Of a stretch of 64,000 bases of DNA, positions 52,544 to 63,087 are shown piece by piece. The notes beneath the pieces are model-generated. The model made no database searches, had not been told where the DNA came from, and saw only the letters and a program-made list of their open reading frames with translations. The stretch is from Anoplolepis gracilipes (taxonomy: Eukaryota; Arthropoda; Insecta; Hymenoptera; Formicidae): positions 8,653,001 to 8,717,000 of the forward strand of contig NC_132978.1 in the NCBI RefSeq assembly GCF_047496725.1, given 5' to 3'. The first letter of the stretch is position 1; the number at the start of each line of letters is the position of its first letter. The translations under genes and the position numbers were made by a program.

Positions 52544-53004
52544 AAAGCAATGCTGAGAGAATCTCATTTCGTTGGCGTTAAATACGATCCCTGTATAACA
52601 ATAATTTTGTGATTGAAATCAGGATATTAAATGAACGACTATGATCGCGCCGAAGTCGAGATGAATGTAAATGATAGCACGCTATACATATATGTCACCG
52701 AGATCAAATGTTATAATTTTATTTACGTATTCGGAATCCCGTTAAACGTATTTTATTTAATATTATTATTTAGCATATTATCGTCGCGAGAAACGCGTTT
52801 ACGGCGCGCTCGACCTCAAGGTGACTTAACGCGAGACGCACGTGTCAGCGCTGGCGCCGGAGTAAGAACACGTGCGCGCCGTACGCCTGCCAGACTCGAA
52901 ATGAATGGCGTACGACTGTCACGGGTTACGTACGCCGCGCGCGCCGTCGTACTCTCCCCTCTCTTACTACGCAACGCAAGACGTCAAGGAGAAGGGGGAA
53001 TATG

Positions 53005-53042
53005 CTCTCTCTCTCTCTCTCTCTCTCACTCTCTCTCTCTCT
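53005..53042. repeat. CT/GA microsatellite
   Basis: A CT repeat with one CA interruption at the end of the CpG-rich block. GA/CT tracts can act as GAGA-type promoter elements in insects, but that role is not shown here. Confidence 0.92.
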
Positions 53043-53748
53043 TTCTTTGTTTCTTCATCTCTCCCACGTCACAGTACAAATACTCACTACCTATGTAATA
53101 TTTGACGCGTTAAAATAGGTACATCAATCACAAATATTATAATTCTAAAATATGTAGAAATTTCTTAATTAAATGATTTTTGATAGTCGATACATTTAAC
53201 GTACTTTAAAGTACATGAAGTGCGATTACTAAATATAATACGTATTGAAACCAAAGCAGTTTTATGACTTGCTAATATACGAACTATACAACGATTCTAT
53301 TTCCTCTCTTATTATTACATTCATTATAATGAACATACTATAACCAAAATTATGTTAAGATATTAACAATTATTTGTGAAAACTAGAAATCTCTATTATA
53401 CATATGCATTTATTTATTAAACATAACTAAATGTACATTAATAATAAAAAATATATTGAGAAAAAATTTATTGAGTATAGATACAATTACAAATTATAAC
53501 TACCTATATGTTATAAAAATTTGTCATGTTATATATTAAATAAATTTTCTCTCTCGTCGTAACTATATTTAATTATTTCTATATATTACTCGTGTATCTG
53601 TCTTCTTCTTTTTTATAAGAGAAGAAAAGAGAAAGAAATAAAGAGAAAAAGAACAGATATTTTATTATTTTAGTCTATCGTCATTTTTAAAAACATTAAA
53701 ATTTATTAAAAATTAATATTTTAATATTTATTACAAAAATATTTTTTA

Positions 53749-53786
53749 TGTGTATGTGTGTGTGTGCGTGTGTGTGTATGTGTGTG
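53749..53786. repeat. TG/CA microsatellite
   Basis: An imperfect TG repeat with TA and CG interruptions. Confidence 0.9.
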
Positions 53787-54155
53787 CTTATTATAGATTT
53801 TTCTTTTTAAATTATTCGGTTAAAATATGAATTTTTTATCTGAATTTTTATCTTAATTATTTAATTTATAAAATAAATTATAATAGATAATATTACTAAT
53901 ATATAATATTACTAATAGATTATTATATAGTCATAACTAAAAATATAATTAAGTGATTTATATGAATTGAAGAATATTTGAAACTAATAAATTAAATAAA
54001 TTAAATATATAAATAAATAACTTTGCAGTTCTTTGTACTTATGATATAATTCTTAAGGCTACTGGTACGTTCTCGGCCGAATCGTTAATTTCGGATTAAT
54101 TTTTTTTATTCAAAAAGTACCAGGTCAAAAAGCGACGACACTATATGATGCTAAG

Positions 54156-54426
54156 GTAAGTGGAATAACAAAACTATATATATATTATTTACCAGCGATA
54201 TTATCAAATTTATTACCTAAATTTTAAACATAAATAGCAGATGTCACTATACGTAAACAGTAAACATCGAGAAAGCGAAAACATTGCCATTAATGAGTTG
54301 ATATATGACTTTCAAACAATATTTTTACTTATGTTTGGAAAGTTCTTCTCAAGAGCAACCACATTTAGTTGCTAATATAATTTTTAGTGCTTTAAAATCT
54401 TATATTGTATTGTAAAAAGTTTTCAG
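54156..54426 (+). other. Candidate 5'-UTR intron of the transposase-derived gene
   Basis: A consensus donor (CTAAG|GTAAGT) at 54155/54156 and an acceptor (AAAAGTTTTCAG) ending at 54426 would define a 271-bp intron just before the coding region. If real, it indicates a spliced, host-type 5' UTR. The evidence is splice-site sequence only. Confidence 0.4.
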
Positions 54427-54495
54427 TCTCTCTAAAGTCAATAATAGTGAAATAAAATTTTGTATACAAATAATTTTAAATATAAAGAACTCGTC

Positions 54496-56184
54496 ATGTC
54501 ATCTAGGCGCAAAACGAAAAAGAAAATAACCCGGCTCATGTACCAAGAAAAAGTTAAAATTTATCAGGAAGCGAATGCAGGTATCGATCTAAATGAAATT
54601 GCTGCTAAATATAAAATTGGTATATCGACAATTAAACAAATAAAGAAGAATACAAAATATGAATCGGTGGAGCGAGAAATAAACCTACGAACAAGAACAA
54701 TACGGCCTAGTAAATATAAAGATTTTGACAATCAATTGAAGAAATGGTGTTTAGAGCAGAAAGAATCAGGAAAGGAAATTACCCAGAAGCTACTTTGTAA
54801 GAAAGCAAAAGAAATCATAAAAATTGGGATACCATCACCAAAGAAACTATTAAATTTCCTGGAATTATTTAAAAGACGTTACAATATTGAACTACAGTCT
54901 AATAAAGCCCAGTATAAAAAAATGGATCAACAATTGTTTAATTGGTTGCTAGAACAAATAATAAAAAAAGTTAATATTTCAGACAAGATGCTTAGTGATA
55001 AAACATGGGAACTTATGAACAAGTTTGATGAATCATCAACAAATGACGCAAAAAGAATGTGGCTGTATAGATTTAAAAAATGTCATAAGATTCTAACAAA
55101 ACCTGATATTTTACAAATTTTCGATAAAAAAAATGATGCGACCGATCTACCTGATTTGAATAAACAACTATTTGCTTGGTTAATAGAACGGAAAAAATCA
55201 AAAAATATAATTTCACACAAAATGCTTATAGATAAAACATCGGAACTTATGGGCAAATTTAATAAACCATTAACAAAAAAGGAAAAACAAAGTTGGCTGT
55301 GTAAAATTTGTAAACGTTATAATAAACAAATGTTTCAAAAAATGAATGAGATTTTGGAAAGAGATGATGGTACCGATCAATCTGATGCTAAAATGTTTAT
55401 TCAAAAATTCAGTCAGCGATTAGAGAAGGAAAATATTAGTAGAGATAATATTTATAGTATAGTCAAACCAGACCTTATATGGAAAACTCTTCTTTCTCTC
55501 TTGCTATATAATGCAGACGAAAGAAAAATTGAAGAGGAAATTGATATTACAAAATTAAAAGAGAACCATTCAATTATTATATTTTGCAGAAATGTTACTG
55601 GCAGTCACAAACTACAGATATCCACATGCGAGCCTACAAATAAAAATCAAGGAGTGTCAGAACATCGTAAGCCATCGCTTGTGCTCCATAAATTGAAAGA
55701 AAATATCTCGACGGAAGACTCGGAAGAAAAGGATTATTTCGTACATTGGTACAATAATCTGTTTAAGACAAGTGTGAGAGAACATCAATTAGAAAAAAAT
55801 ATAACGGGAAAAGTGCTTTTACTTATTGATAATTACGTGCAACATATCTTCTCGGAAAAAAATATTAATACGAAAGATGACGATTTCGAAATAGTATTCC
55901 TTCCGACAAACATAGTCTCACTTTTTGAACCATTGTATCCAGAGATTATTAAAGAAGTCAATCACATTTTTTATAATTATTTGTTAAAACATGTACGCAA
56001 GTCTTCTTTTAGAGATAAAGAATTCGATAGAGAGTACAATTATAATTATTGTATATCTACGGTCTGGAAGACGTGGCAACTTCTTAAGTCTGAAAATATA
56101 GAAAAATTATGGAACAGATTTTTAAGACAAGATCATCGACACAAGAAGATTCTTCGACATAAACTGTCAGTTCACAGGAGTTAA
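54496..56184 (+). CDS. Transposase-derived protein, Tigger/Jerky (pogo) type, with three CENP-B-type HTH repeats
   Basis: An intact 562-codon frame starts at ATG 54496 (MSSRRKTK). In order it has a CENP-B_N/Psq-type helix-turn-helix (about residues 8-55) and then three copies of a Tc5/CENP-B DNA-binding unit (about 77-131, 143-199 and 221-277). Each copy has the pattern LxxWLxEQ..KxLxxKxxE. A DDE_1-like region follows (about 310-500). The block NIYSIVKPDLIWKTLL aligns with the family block IYNADETGLFWKTLP, placing Val323 where the first catalytic Asp belongs. LLLIDNYVQH keeps the second Asp (445). FLPTNIVSLFEPLYPEII has Tyr481 where the third Asp is expected. The family normally has one Tc5-type unit, so the triplication is unusual. 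No flanking terminal inverted repeats were seen. Intact length plus a dead catalytic centre suggests a captured DNA-binding protein, probably nuclear. An old copy that decayed late is the alternative. Confidence 0.85.
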   Translation: MSSRRKTKKKITRLMYQEKVKIYQEANAGIDLNEIAAKYKIGISTIKQIKKNTKYESVEREINLRTRTIRPSKYKDFDNQLKKWCLEQKESGKEITQKLLCKKAKEIIKIGIPSPKKLLNFLELFKRRYNIELQSNKAQYKKMDQQLFNWLLEQIIKKVNISDKMLSDKTWELMNKFDESSTNDAKRMWLYRFKKCHKILTKPDILQIFDKKNDATDLPDLNKQLFAWLIERKKSKNIISHKMLIDKTSELMGKFNKPLTKKEKQSWLCKICKRYNKQMFQKMNEILERDDGTDQSDAKMFIQKFSQRLEKENISRDNIYSIVKPDLIWKTLLSLLLYNADERKIEEEIDITKLKENHSIIIFCRNVTGSHKLQISTCEPTNKNQGVSEHRKPSLVLHKLKENISTEDSEEKDYFVHWYNNLFKTSVREHQLEKNITGKVLLLIDNYVQHIFSEKNINTKDDDFEIVFLPTNIVSLFEPLYPEIIKEVNHIFYNYLLKHVRKSSFRDKEFDREYNYNYCISTVWKTWQLLKSENIEKLWNRFLRQDHRHKKILRHKLSVHRS

Positions 56185-56387
56185 GTAATACAGTTTCTGA
56201 CAAAATTCATACGTTCGTTGAAGGCACAGGAAATATTAAAAATACTGAAAAAAATAAACCAAAAATAAATGATCCAACTGAAAGCTCGAACAAATCAAAC
56301 ATAGTAATTGAAAGTACATTGTGCAGCAACACCAATTCAAATGAAGAAATGCTCAACAATTATGAAAAAGAAGAAGAATGTCAATAA
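56163..56387 (+). pseudogene. Out-of-frame continuation of the transposase-derived C-terminus
   Basis: Overlapping the end of the main frame, another frame is open for 74 codons and has protein-like, Ser/Thr/Asn/Glu-rich composition (for example TVSSQELSNTVSDKIH) up to a TAA at 56385-56387. It is preceded by TAA at 56160-56162, and the codons before that also read as a Ser/Thr-rich tail (SSTQEDSST). The simplest reading is that the ancestral protein had a longer acidic tail, lost through a frameshift near 56.1 kb. A sequencing error cannot be excluded. Confidence 0.5.
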
Positions 56388-58768
56388 AAACAGAAAAATA
56401 ATAGAAGCAGTGAGAAGATTATAGAAAGAAAAATGTTCTTTGAAGATTTTTAAACATGATGTATGATGTAACGGAATAAAAATGTATTTATCCAGAAAAT
56501 CTATCAAAATACCTCTACTTTTACGAAATAATTAATGCGGAAAAATATTAAAGACGACTTGGAACAACAAGGAAGCACTAGATACGCAGGACATCAAAAG
56601 TGAAGAAAAGTTCACCAGAGATTTAAACTAGAAATTGGAAATATTTCAAAATTATTCATGCAAATGTGACTCAAGGTAAACTTGTTGTTTTGCATTTTTT
56701 TTTTCATTAATAACATTTAAGTTCTTATTATCTTATTAATTTCATATGTGTAAAATAAAATATTCTTTGCATTATTTAAAAATACCGATCATCAAGTGAA
56801 CAATAATTTTTTATTCTACTTGTAAATAATTTTCAAATAGTAATATAATATAAAATTATTATTAGTTATATAAATTTAATAAATAGTAATATATTTTTTA
56901 ACTAAAACTTTTTATAACTAATGATTTGAAATTTATAATAGTCTCTACTTACTAGAAAAGATATAATTCGAAAGAAAAAAGCTTTTAAAAGATATTAAAC
57001 TCATTTTTCTCTGATGTTTAAAAAAATAAATATATTTTAATCAACAGAATTAGAATTTTAATATCTTTTTAATATTAACATTTTGCCTACCGTCTGAAAT
57101 GAGAATATGCAGAAAAGATTACATACTAGTCGTATATTTAAGCAAAAAAATTTTAATCTTTCACGATATTTTCAAGACGGATTAGTACTAAATTCATCAA
57201 ATTAATATGCAAGCGAATGATGTCAGTGATATGAACATAATTTTATAATTAATTCTCTGTTTATTTAATATAAAACATTTGCTTATTTCAGTTATATTCA
57301 AATTGTATTATATAATATACTATAAAACATAGATTTTATTATATAGTATATTGTTAAATATTATATAATATATTTCGATTCTATTTTATATTATATTTCG
57401 TAATAATTTATAAATTTTTTTAAAGTTCATTTGCAAATTGTGGAAAAATTGACTGTGAGTAAATACCGTTTTATATATAAATAAAAATTATGTAAATAAG
57501 TTTGTGTTTGATATTGTATCATGATTTCGATAATTTTGACGATTTTATTGTTTAATTGAGCGGAATTTCTGGATGATGAAATTTACTTCGAAACTGAATG
57601 TACTTCTTTGTATTTTGCGTTTTGTGAGGATTTTGGACCTTACCGTTTCGATGAATTCTGATAATATTTATTTGGAAAGCAAGCTAAAAAATACCCATCG
57701 TGTTGACGTCATCAATTTAAAACAATTTTCCGTAGGTGTGACTTTATGTAATATTGCGTTTTAAACTAAGAATGCAAAAAATTATACTTTGAAAAAATGA
57801 ACAAATTATGTAAGTAACTAGTTTTTAAGTAATGAAAAAAACAAAAAATGAACTATTTATATAAAATATTAAAAAATTTTAAGTATATTAATTTTAACAT
57901 ATTGCGCCAAAATAATTAAAAAGTGATAATTAATAATTCTATTATTGCAAACTAATTATTATTATTATATTATTTTAATTACCCTAGGAAATAGATACAC
58001 ATATAATAGATTTATTAAAAAATGTACTTAATTGTTCCTTGATTAAATTTGTATTATTAGTATATGTTTCTATTCGATTACTATTCGATTTGTGCTGTAA
58101 TGTTTATATTATATTATTAAAATATTTATGCTTTTCGGTTTGTGTAAAAAACAGACATTTTGGAATGATCAAAAATCTATCAGTTTGCGTGCTAAAAGTG
58201 AAAAGATTGTCGAAATACTTGTATTAATATAAAGAAACGTGCGACTTCAATTACATAAGATAAAGCCAGAAGAGATTACGCGATAGAAGAGTTTGTGTAT
58301 TTTAAAATTCCAGTAGGTTAAGATGTGCATTCATGTAAGGAGCTTAAATATCATTCATAAAAACTTCCATTAAATTCTTTTGTGTTGATTCAAGTAGTTA
58401 TTAGTGTGTTATTTACAATTTTCGGCTTGATTTGTTAAAAATGAATGCTTGAACTTTGAGAAATGTTTTGTATATTTTCATAAGAAATATTTTAATTTCA
58501 TAAGAAATATTTTAATTGAATATTATTAAATAAATGCAGTAGTTCCTCAGATATTTCTTTGTTGAGATTAATACTTCATAAAGTTTTGAAACACTGTGGA
58601 AATTTCTATCGCCGATCACGTGAATGTGCAATCTTTCCTACCTAATAAGGATAATTTGCCCAAAATGTTAGGAAAGTTTTGCGTAGAGATTTTGTTTATT
58701 TTAATGAGAGATTAATATAAACTAATTTATTCAATTAGTTTCAAATCAAACAAAAATACTCTTTTTAT

Positions 58769-58823
58769 TTTTACCTTATCTACATGTAAATATATTTTTA
58801 CTTTATCTACATGTAAATATATT
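58769..58823. repeat. Two-copy tandem repeat, 27-bp unit
   Basis: TTATCTACATGTAAATATAT occurs twice with a 27-bp period. A similar 20-bp doublet (CATAAGAAATATTTTAATT) lies at about 58480-58519. Confidence 0.85.
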
Positions 58824-59570
58824 TTATATAAAGACGTATATACGTAAAATGAAGAGAATAAAATATCTAAAATGAAATATATAAGTTTTTGTTTTTTGCA
58901 AGATATTATATTTTTGTTTGTATTTTCTCTTTTGACTTCAGTCTACTTAATTTTTTTTAAATAGAACAATTTTTTATATTATTTTTTAATTTATTATTCT
59001 TATTATCATTATTATTTATTGTAGTAAGAAAACAAATTCTCTGATAACTTTTGATAGAAATAAGTAATTTACATTTGTGTCTTCAAACTAAAAATTATTT
59101 TTTTTACTTCTCTTCTATCCAAGTACGCAATCTCACCTCTCTGAAAAAACTATTGTACATTATCTTATTTTAGAAATAGTATATATATTAAAATGTTATT
59201 CATGAAAAATGCTTAACTTATCAAAGAATAAATTTGTAAACTTATTTTTAAAAATTAATAAACATTTAATTTTCAATGATTTTTCTCCAAATTGTGCGCA
59301 ACCTATCCTCACTCTTTTGAACAATCTTTTAATTGTTTATAGCAAGAAACAAAATATCTCTATTAATAATTTTTAGTTTTTGAATTAGAAATACTTAACT
59401 ATATATAAAAAAATACAATATTTCAAACATATATTATAACGAACTAAAATTTCTAAATTAAATTATATAACACGTTGCGTTGATTTAAATTCTAAATCAT
59501 ATATATTTATAGTGAAGAGAAATAACAAATTATTTTTGGGTGAAAGTAAATAAGCAAAATAATAAATTTT

Positions 59571-59680
59571 GTGGACATAGCACGGAACAGAACCATAATC
59601 TGTGGACATAGCGTGTTATCCTCTGAGAAGTTTCGTGGACATAGCTATGTAGTTCCAATGTCCATTTTTTATGGACATAG
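59571..59680. repeat. TGGACATAG repeat cluster
   Basis: TGGACATAG occurs four times (at 59572, 59603, 59636 and 59672), with spacings of 31, 33 and 36 bp, and one inverted TGTCCAT lies between the last two. The sequence between copies is not conserved, so this is an irregular minisatellite or a repeated binding-site-like motif. Confidence 0.75.
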
Positions 59681-60289
59681 AGGCGTCTTGAATTGCGGTC
59701 GCACCTAAATCGAGGGGATGACCACTCTCAGGCTTCTCTCTGCTTATAATTAGGTATGTAAACATAATTTTCAAATCTACGGCCTTGTTGATAATTACGT
59801 ACATAAGGAGTTTATTAGACTTTTAAAAATTATGAAATTTATTTTTTTTATAAATTTTAATATTAATTCTCTTACAATTACGTGAATTTCGGCACTTTAC
59901 TTTTGCACTTTTTAATTTATCATTTATTATTAACAATTAAGAGTTATTTCGTCAGTGAATTTATTAATGAAATTTAACTTATTATTTGATATAAAATTTG
60001 GATTAAAATAACATCAGATGGTTGGCCGCTGTTGTTGATAAATGTTGAATTTTATATGTATATATGTATATTATTTGCCTTTGGAAAAAAATAAGGATTT
60101 TAATTGTTGTTTAAAATTATTAACAAACTAGTTGCAAAATTATACATATTTTATTATGATGAGAAACATATCCATAAAAAGCTTTTATCGTGAAAATAAA
60201 AAGCTAAATATATAGTATGAACACGAATCACAACCACGCGCATTATATATAAGATGATATATATCACATGTGGGGCGACGATATTCGTT

Positions 60290-61014
60290 ATACACGCCGA
60301 CTTACAGAAATTAGTACGCAATATTCAAATCGTTAAACCAGTTGCTGTGATTTATTGTTTCGTCGTCTAAGCATCTTTACTTCCATCTTTTTTCATTTGG
60401 GTATGTAAATATTTGCTACAGTTTTTTTTTTTCAACAGTTGTTAGACGGTTTTAACCTAAAACTATTAGCTTTGAAATTATATTTTTTCTATTGACAAAA
60501 AATCGGTAATTTTTGTGTTGTATATACATCTGCTTTTATATTTATTAATTTATTTACGTTACATGTTGAACTTGTAATTTATATCACTGCTAAAAGTTTT
60601 GTAACTTTGAAAGAATTTATCTAGACTCTAAAATATACGTTTTGATATATGAATAGAAAGGATAGAATATACAGGCCCAGATGTAATGTATAAAATAATA
60701 TAAAACAATAAATTTAAGGCATCTATAAGGAGAAAAAAAGAACACTATTGCTACTTAATATAATTTTCATCTTTGTTTTTACAATATATGTGTATCAATT
60801 AATTTACAAATCGTCAGAAAAATAAATGAATTATTTTTCTAATATAAATTGTAGCGCATTTCTTATGTCATATTCTAAACGAAAATTTATACATCATTAT
60901 TGACAAATTATAAAATTTTTTTATTTGATTTGCAGTATTATAATTGATGCTAATTATATACCAAATATGAAAACTATATAGATTAACCTCTATATTTTTT
61001 ACATGCAATTACAG
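60290..61014 (+). promoter_or_regulatory. Probable Edc3 5' region: first non-coding exon and intron
   Basis: The coding exon of Edc3 starts six bases after an acceptor (GCAATTACAG, ending at 61014), so the 5' UTR is split. A good donor (ATTTGG|GTATGT) at 60400/60401 follows a slightly GC-richer segment at 60290-60400, which may be the first exon and promoter-proximal DNA. The transcription start was not determined. Confidence 0.4.
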
Positions 61015-61020
61015 ATAAAA

Positions 61021-63087
61021 ATGTCTGAGCAGTTTCTGGGTTGTACTGTTTCTGTAAAATGTATTGATGATATTACTTATCAAGGCAAAATTATTGATCT
61101 AAATAAGAATAATCTGACACTGACAAAACCATTTTGCAATGGCATACCGCATACTTCATCCATTGTTAACTTAAGGTAAATTTACATTGTATATTAATGA
61201 TTATATTATATGATAATAATAAAGAATAATAATAAATCCTCTGTATCGATATGCAGTTAAATTTGAATCTTTATTGATTGCAATAATATGTTAATTAATA
61301 CAAGCACATGTATTGAATGTTATTCTTTTAGTGTAAAGGATATACAAAAGGTTGAGATTATATCGACCGAAGAAGCAGGAACTAATGTAAATGATATACA
61401 ACCACAGAGTAAAGTGATTGTAAAAAGGCCAATTGCCAAAAGGGCTGGGCGATCTATTTCAGAATGCGTTCCTATACTTCAAGCGACAAGTTGTCATTCA
61501 CAAATAAATTTAAAGAAACCAGTCGAACCTAACCAGCAGCAAGTAGAACAAACTCCAAATGGGAAAATTGCTCCAGGTAGTATATTACTATATATAAAAT
61601 ATATGTATTTATGTCTCTGCAACATATATGTGTAATAATATCAATACGTTTTTTAAATTTTGCAGTCGAAAATAATGCGTTTAACAAATCCATTTCCAAA
61701 AGATTAACTCATAAACAAAGAGCGCTAGAAAGAGACGAGCATACTTTCGGTACCCCAATTGATCAGTCTTTACAACAAGATTTTGATTTTGAAAAGAACT
61801 TGGCATTGTTTAATAAAGAGGTTCGGTTTTATTTTACTATTTAAAGATTATTTAATTTACATTATTTTACAGAGAGAGAACTTGATATCTGTGTTTGAAA
61901 TAATGTGCTTATGTTAATGTAATTATGATTTGTTATGCAGGCGGTTTGGCAAGAAATTAATTCCTTAAAGCCGGATATTGTTAGACAGTCAGAAAGCAAC
62001 CGGGGTACTACAGCTATCTACCGACCCGATGAGAACATTCTTGTATCCGAACCTACAGTACTTAGACAGATTGTGGTGCCTTGTCCTAATGAAAAGGAAT
62101 ATGTTACAGATAATGGTTTAGTAATTCCTAGCATCACTCTTAATCTTCATCGGCAGTTGATAGGTGCAGCAGATAGACTGGGAATAAGTTGGGAACGTAG
62201 GGTTTGTATTGACATTTTCAATTTTTTGTTTTTATATAATCCACACTACAAATAATTAGAAAAACTCTGCATAAGTAATGTGATGAAATTTAAAGATCAA
62301 ATATCTAACTAAATATAGATTAACGGAACGATTTACAGTACTTTGATAAGAAAGTTATTACAGATTGAAGTGGTAGAGATTTTTAAAGCGTAACTAATAT
62401 CACATTCGTCTTTAACTTTAATCATATATACGTTAAGCTTTTTATACATACACTATGTCTTTATTAAATATTTCAATTTTTTTTTTTCGAAAGGTGGAAC
62501 TTCTCGGTCGCGCTGGTACTGAGCTTATCCTCCAATTATTGGGTGGAAGTCATCGGCTAAATCCGAACAATGCACATCAGTGGCCAACTGTGGTCGCACT
62601 CTGCGGACCGCATCGTTCTGGCGCCGCGGGTATTAATTGCGCTCGACAATTGTCCAGTCACGGCGTTAAGACGATCGTGTTCGTGGAAAACGCGGAGGAC
62701 GTGTTCCTTCTGCAGGAGCTGTCGCTGTACAGACTAACAGAGAATAAAGTAGAGACTAAAGTCAAGAATCTTCCGTCACTGGTGGATCTGATACTCGTGG
62801 CACTTTGTGACGAAGATTCGCCAAGGATAATCACGCCAATAGCCAGGTGGGCGAACAGTAACCGCGCGCCCGTACTCGCTATCGAACCACCAGCGACAGG
62901 TACACCCGGTATTCTTAGTAAATTCAGTTTATTGGGTGCATTACCATTGTCACACAGTGTCGACAATGGTAGATTGTACCTGTGCAATCTCGCATTGCCA
63001 AACAAGGTATATTCTGACGTCGGCATCACGTATAAATCGCCGTTCGGTCCTAAGTTCGTGATTCCTTTACATTCCAATAACTCTTAG
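61021..63087 (+). CDS. Edc3: Enhancer of mRNA-decapping protein 3 (Edc3)
   Basis: Five coding exons (61021-61175, 61332-61576, 61666-61820, 61941-62201 and 62494-63087) join in phase to give 469 residues. An N-terminal divergent LSm domain (about 1-66, starting MSEQFLGCTVSVKCID) is followed by a basic/Ser linker, an FDF motif (DFDFEKNLALFNKE, residues 172-185) and a C-terminal YjeF-N (Rossmann-like) domain (about 232-469) with CGPHRSGAAGINCARQLSSH and the terminal block SPFGPKFVIPLHS typical of Edc3. Edc3 is a P-body scaffold: its LSm domain binds Dcp2, its FDF segment binds the RNA helicase Me31B/DDX6, and YjeF-N mediates dimerisation. The length is close to the 508-residue human protein. 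The start is set by the LSm domain and the acceptor just upstream. The donor after the third coding exon (GAG|GTTCGG) is weak, but the phase on both sides supports it. Confidence 0.96.

Larger units (their letters stand above)
51816..54060. other. CpG-rich block and flanking AT-rich DNA, possible promoter region
   Basis: Sequence at 51840-52560 and especially 52790-53000 is CpG-rich within an AT-rich neighbourhood and ends at a CT microsatellite. Open frames at 52200-52433 and 52631-53098 have no domain and end in the repeat. A promoter for the adjacent minus-strand transcript is a reasonable but unproven reading. From 53100 to 54060 the DNA is AT-rich with a TG-type simple repeat and nothing else evident. 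Confidence 0.4.
56388..60289. other. AT-rich intergenic DNA
   Basis: Very AT-rich, with no supported gene. Plus-strand frames at 57573-57764 and 58039-58227 are hydrophobic and typical of AT-rich random sequence. Two small tandem repeats and the TGGACATAG cluster lie within it. Confidence 0.6.

Noticed and set aside
52631..53098. 155-codon plus-strand frame
   Set aside because: It ends in a CT microsatellite giving a Leu-Ser repeat. The middle is Arg/Ala-rich translation of CpG-rich DNA.
57573..58227. Two hydrophobic frames that might suggest a receptor gene
   Set aside because: The composition is what AT-rich random DNA gives, and they do not join in phase through clear splice sites.
62658..63077. 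139-codon minus-strand frame
   Set aside because: A shadow of the last Edc3 exon, whose plus-strand frame has clear family motifs.
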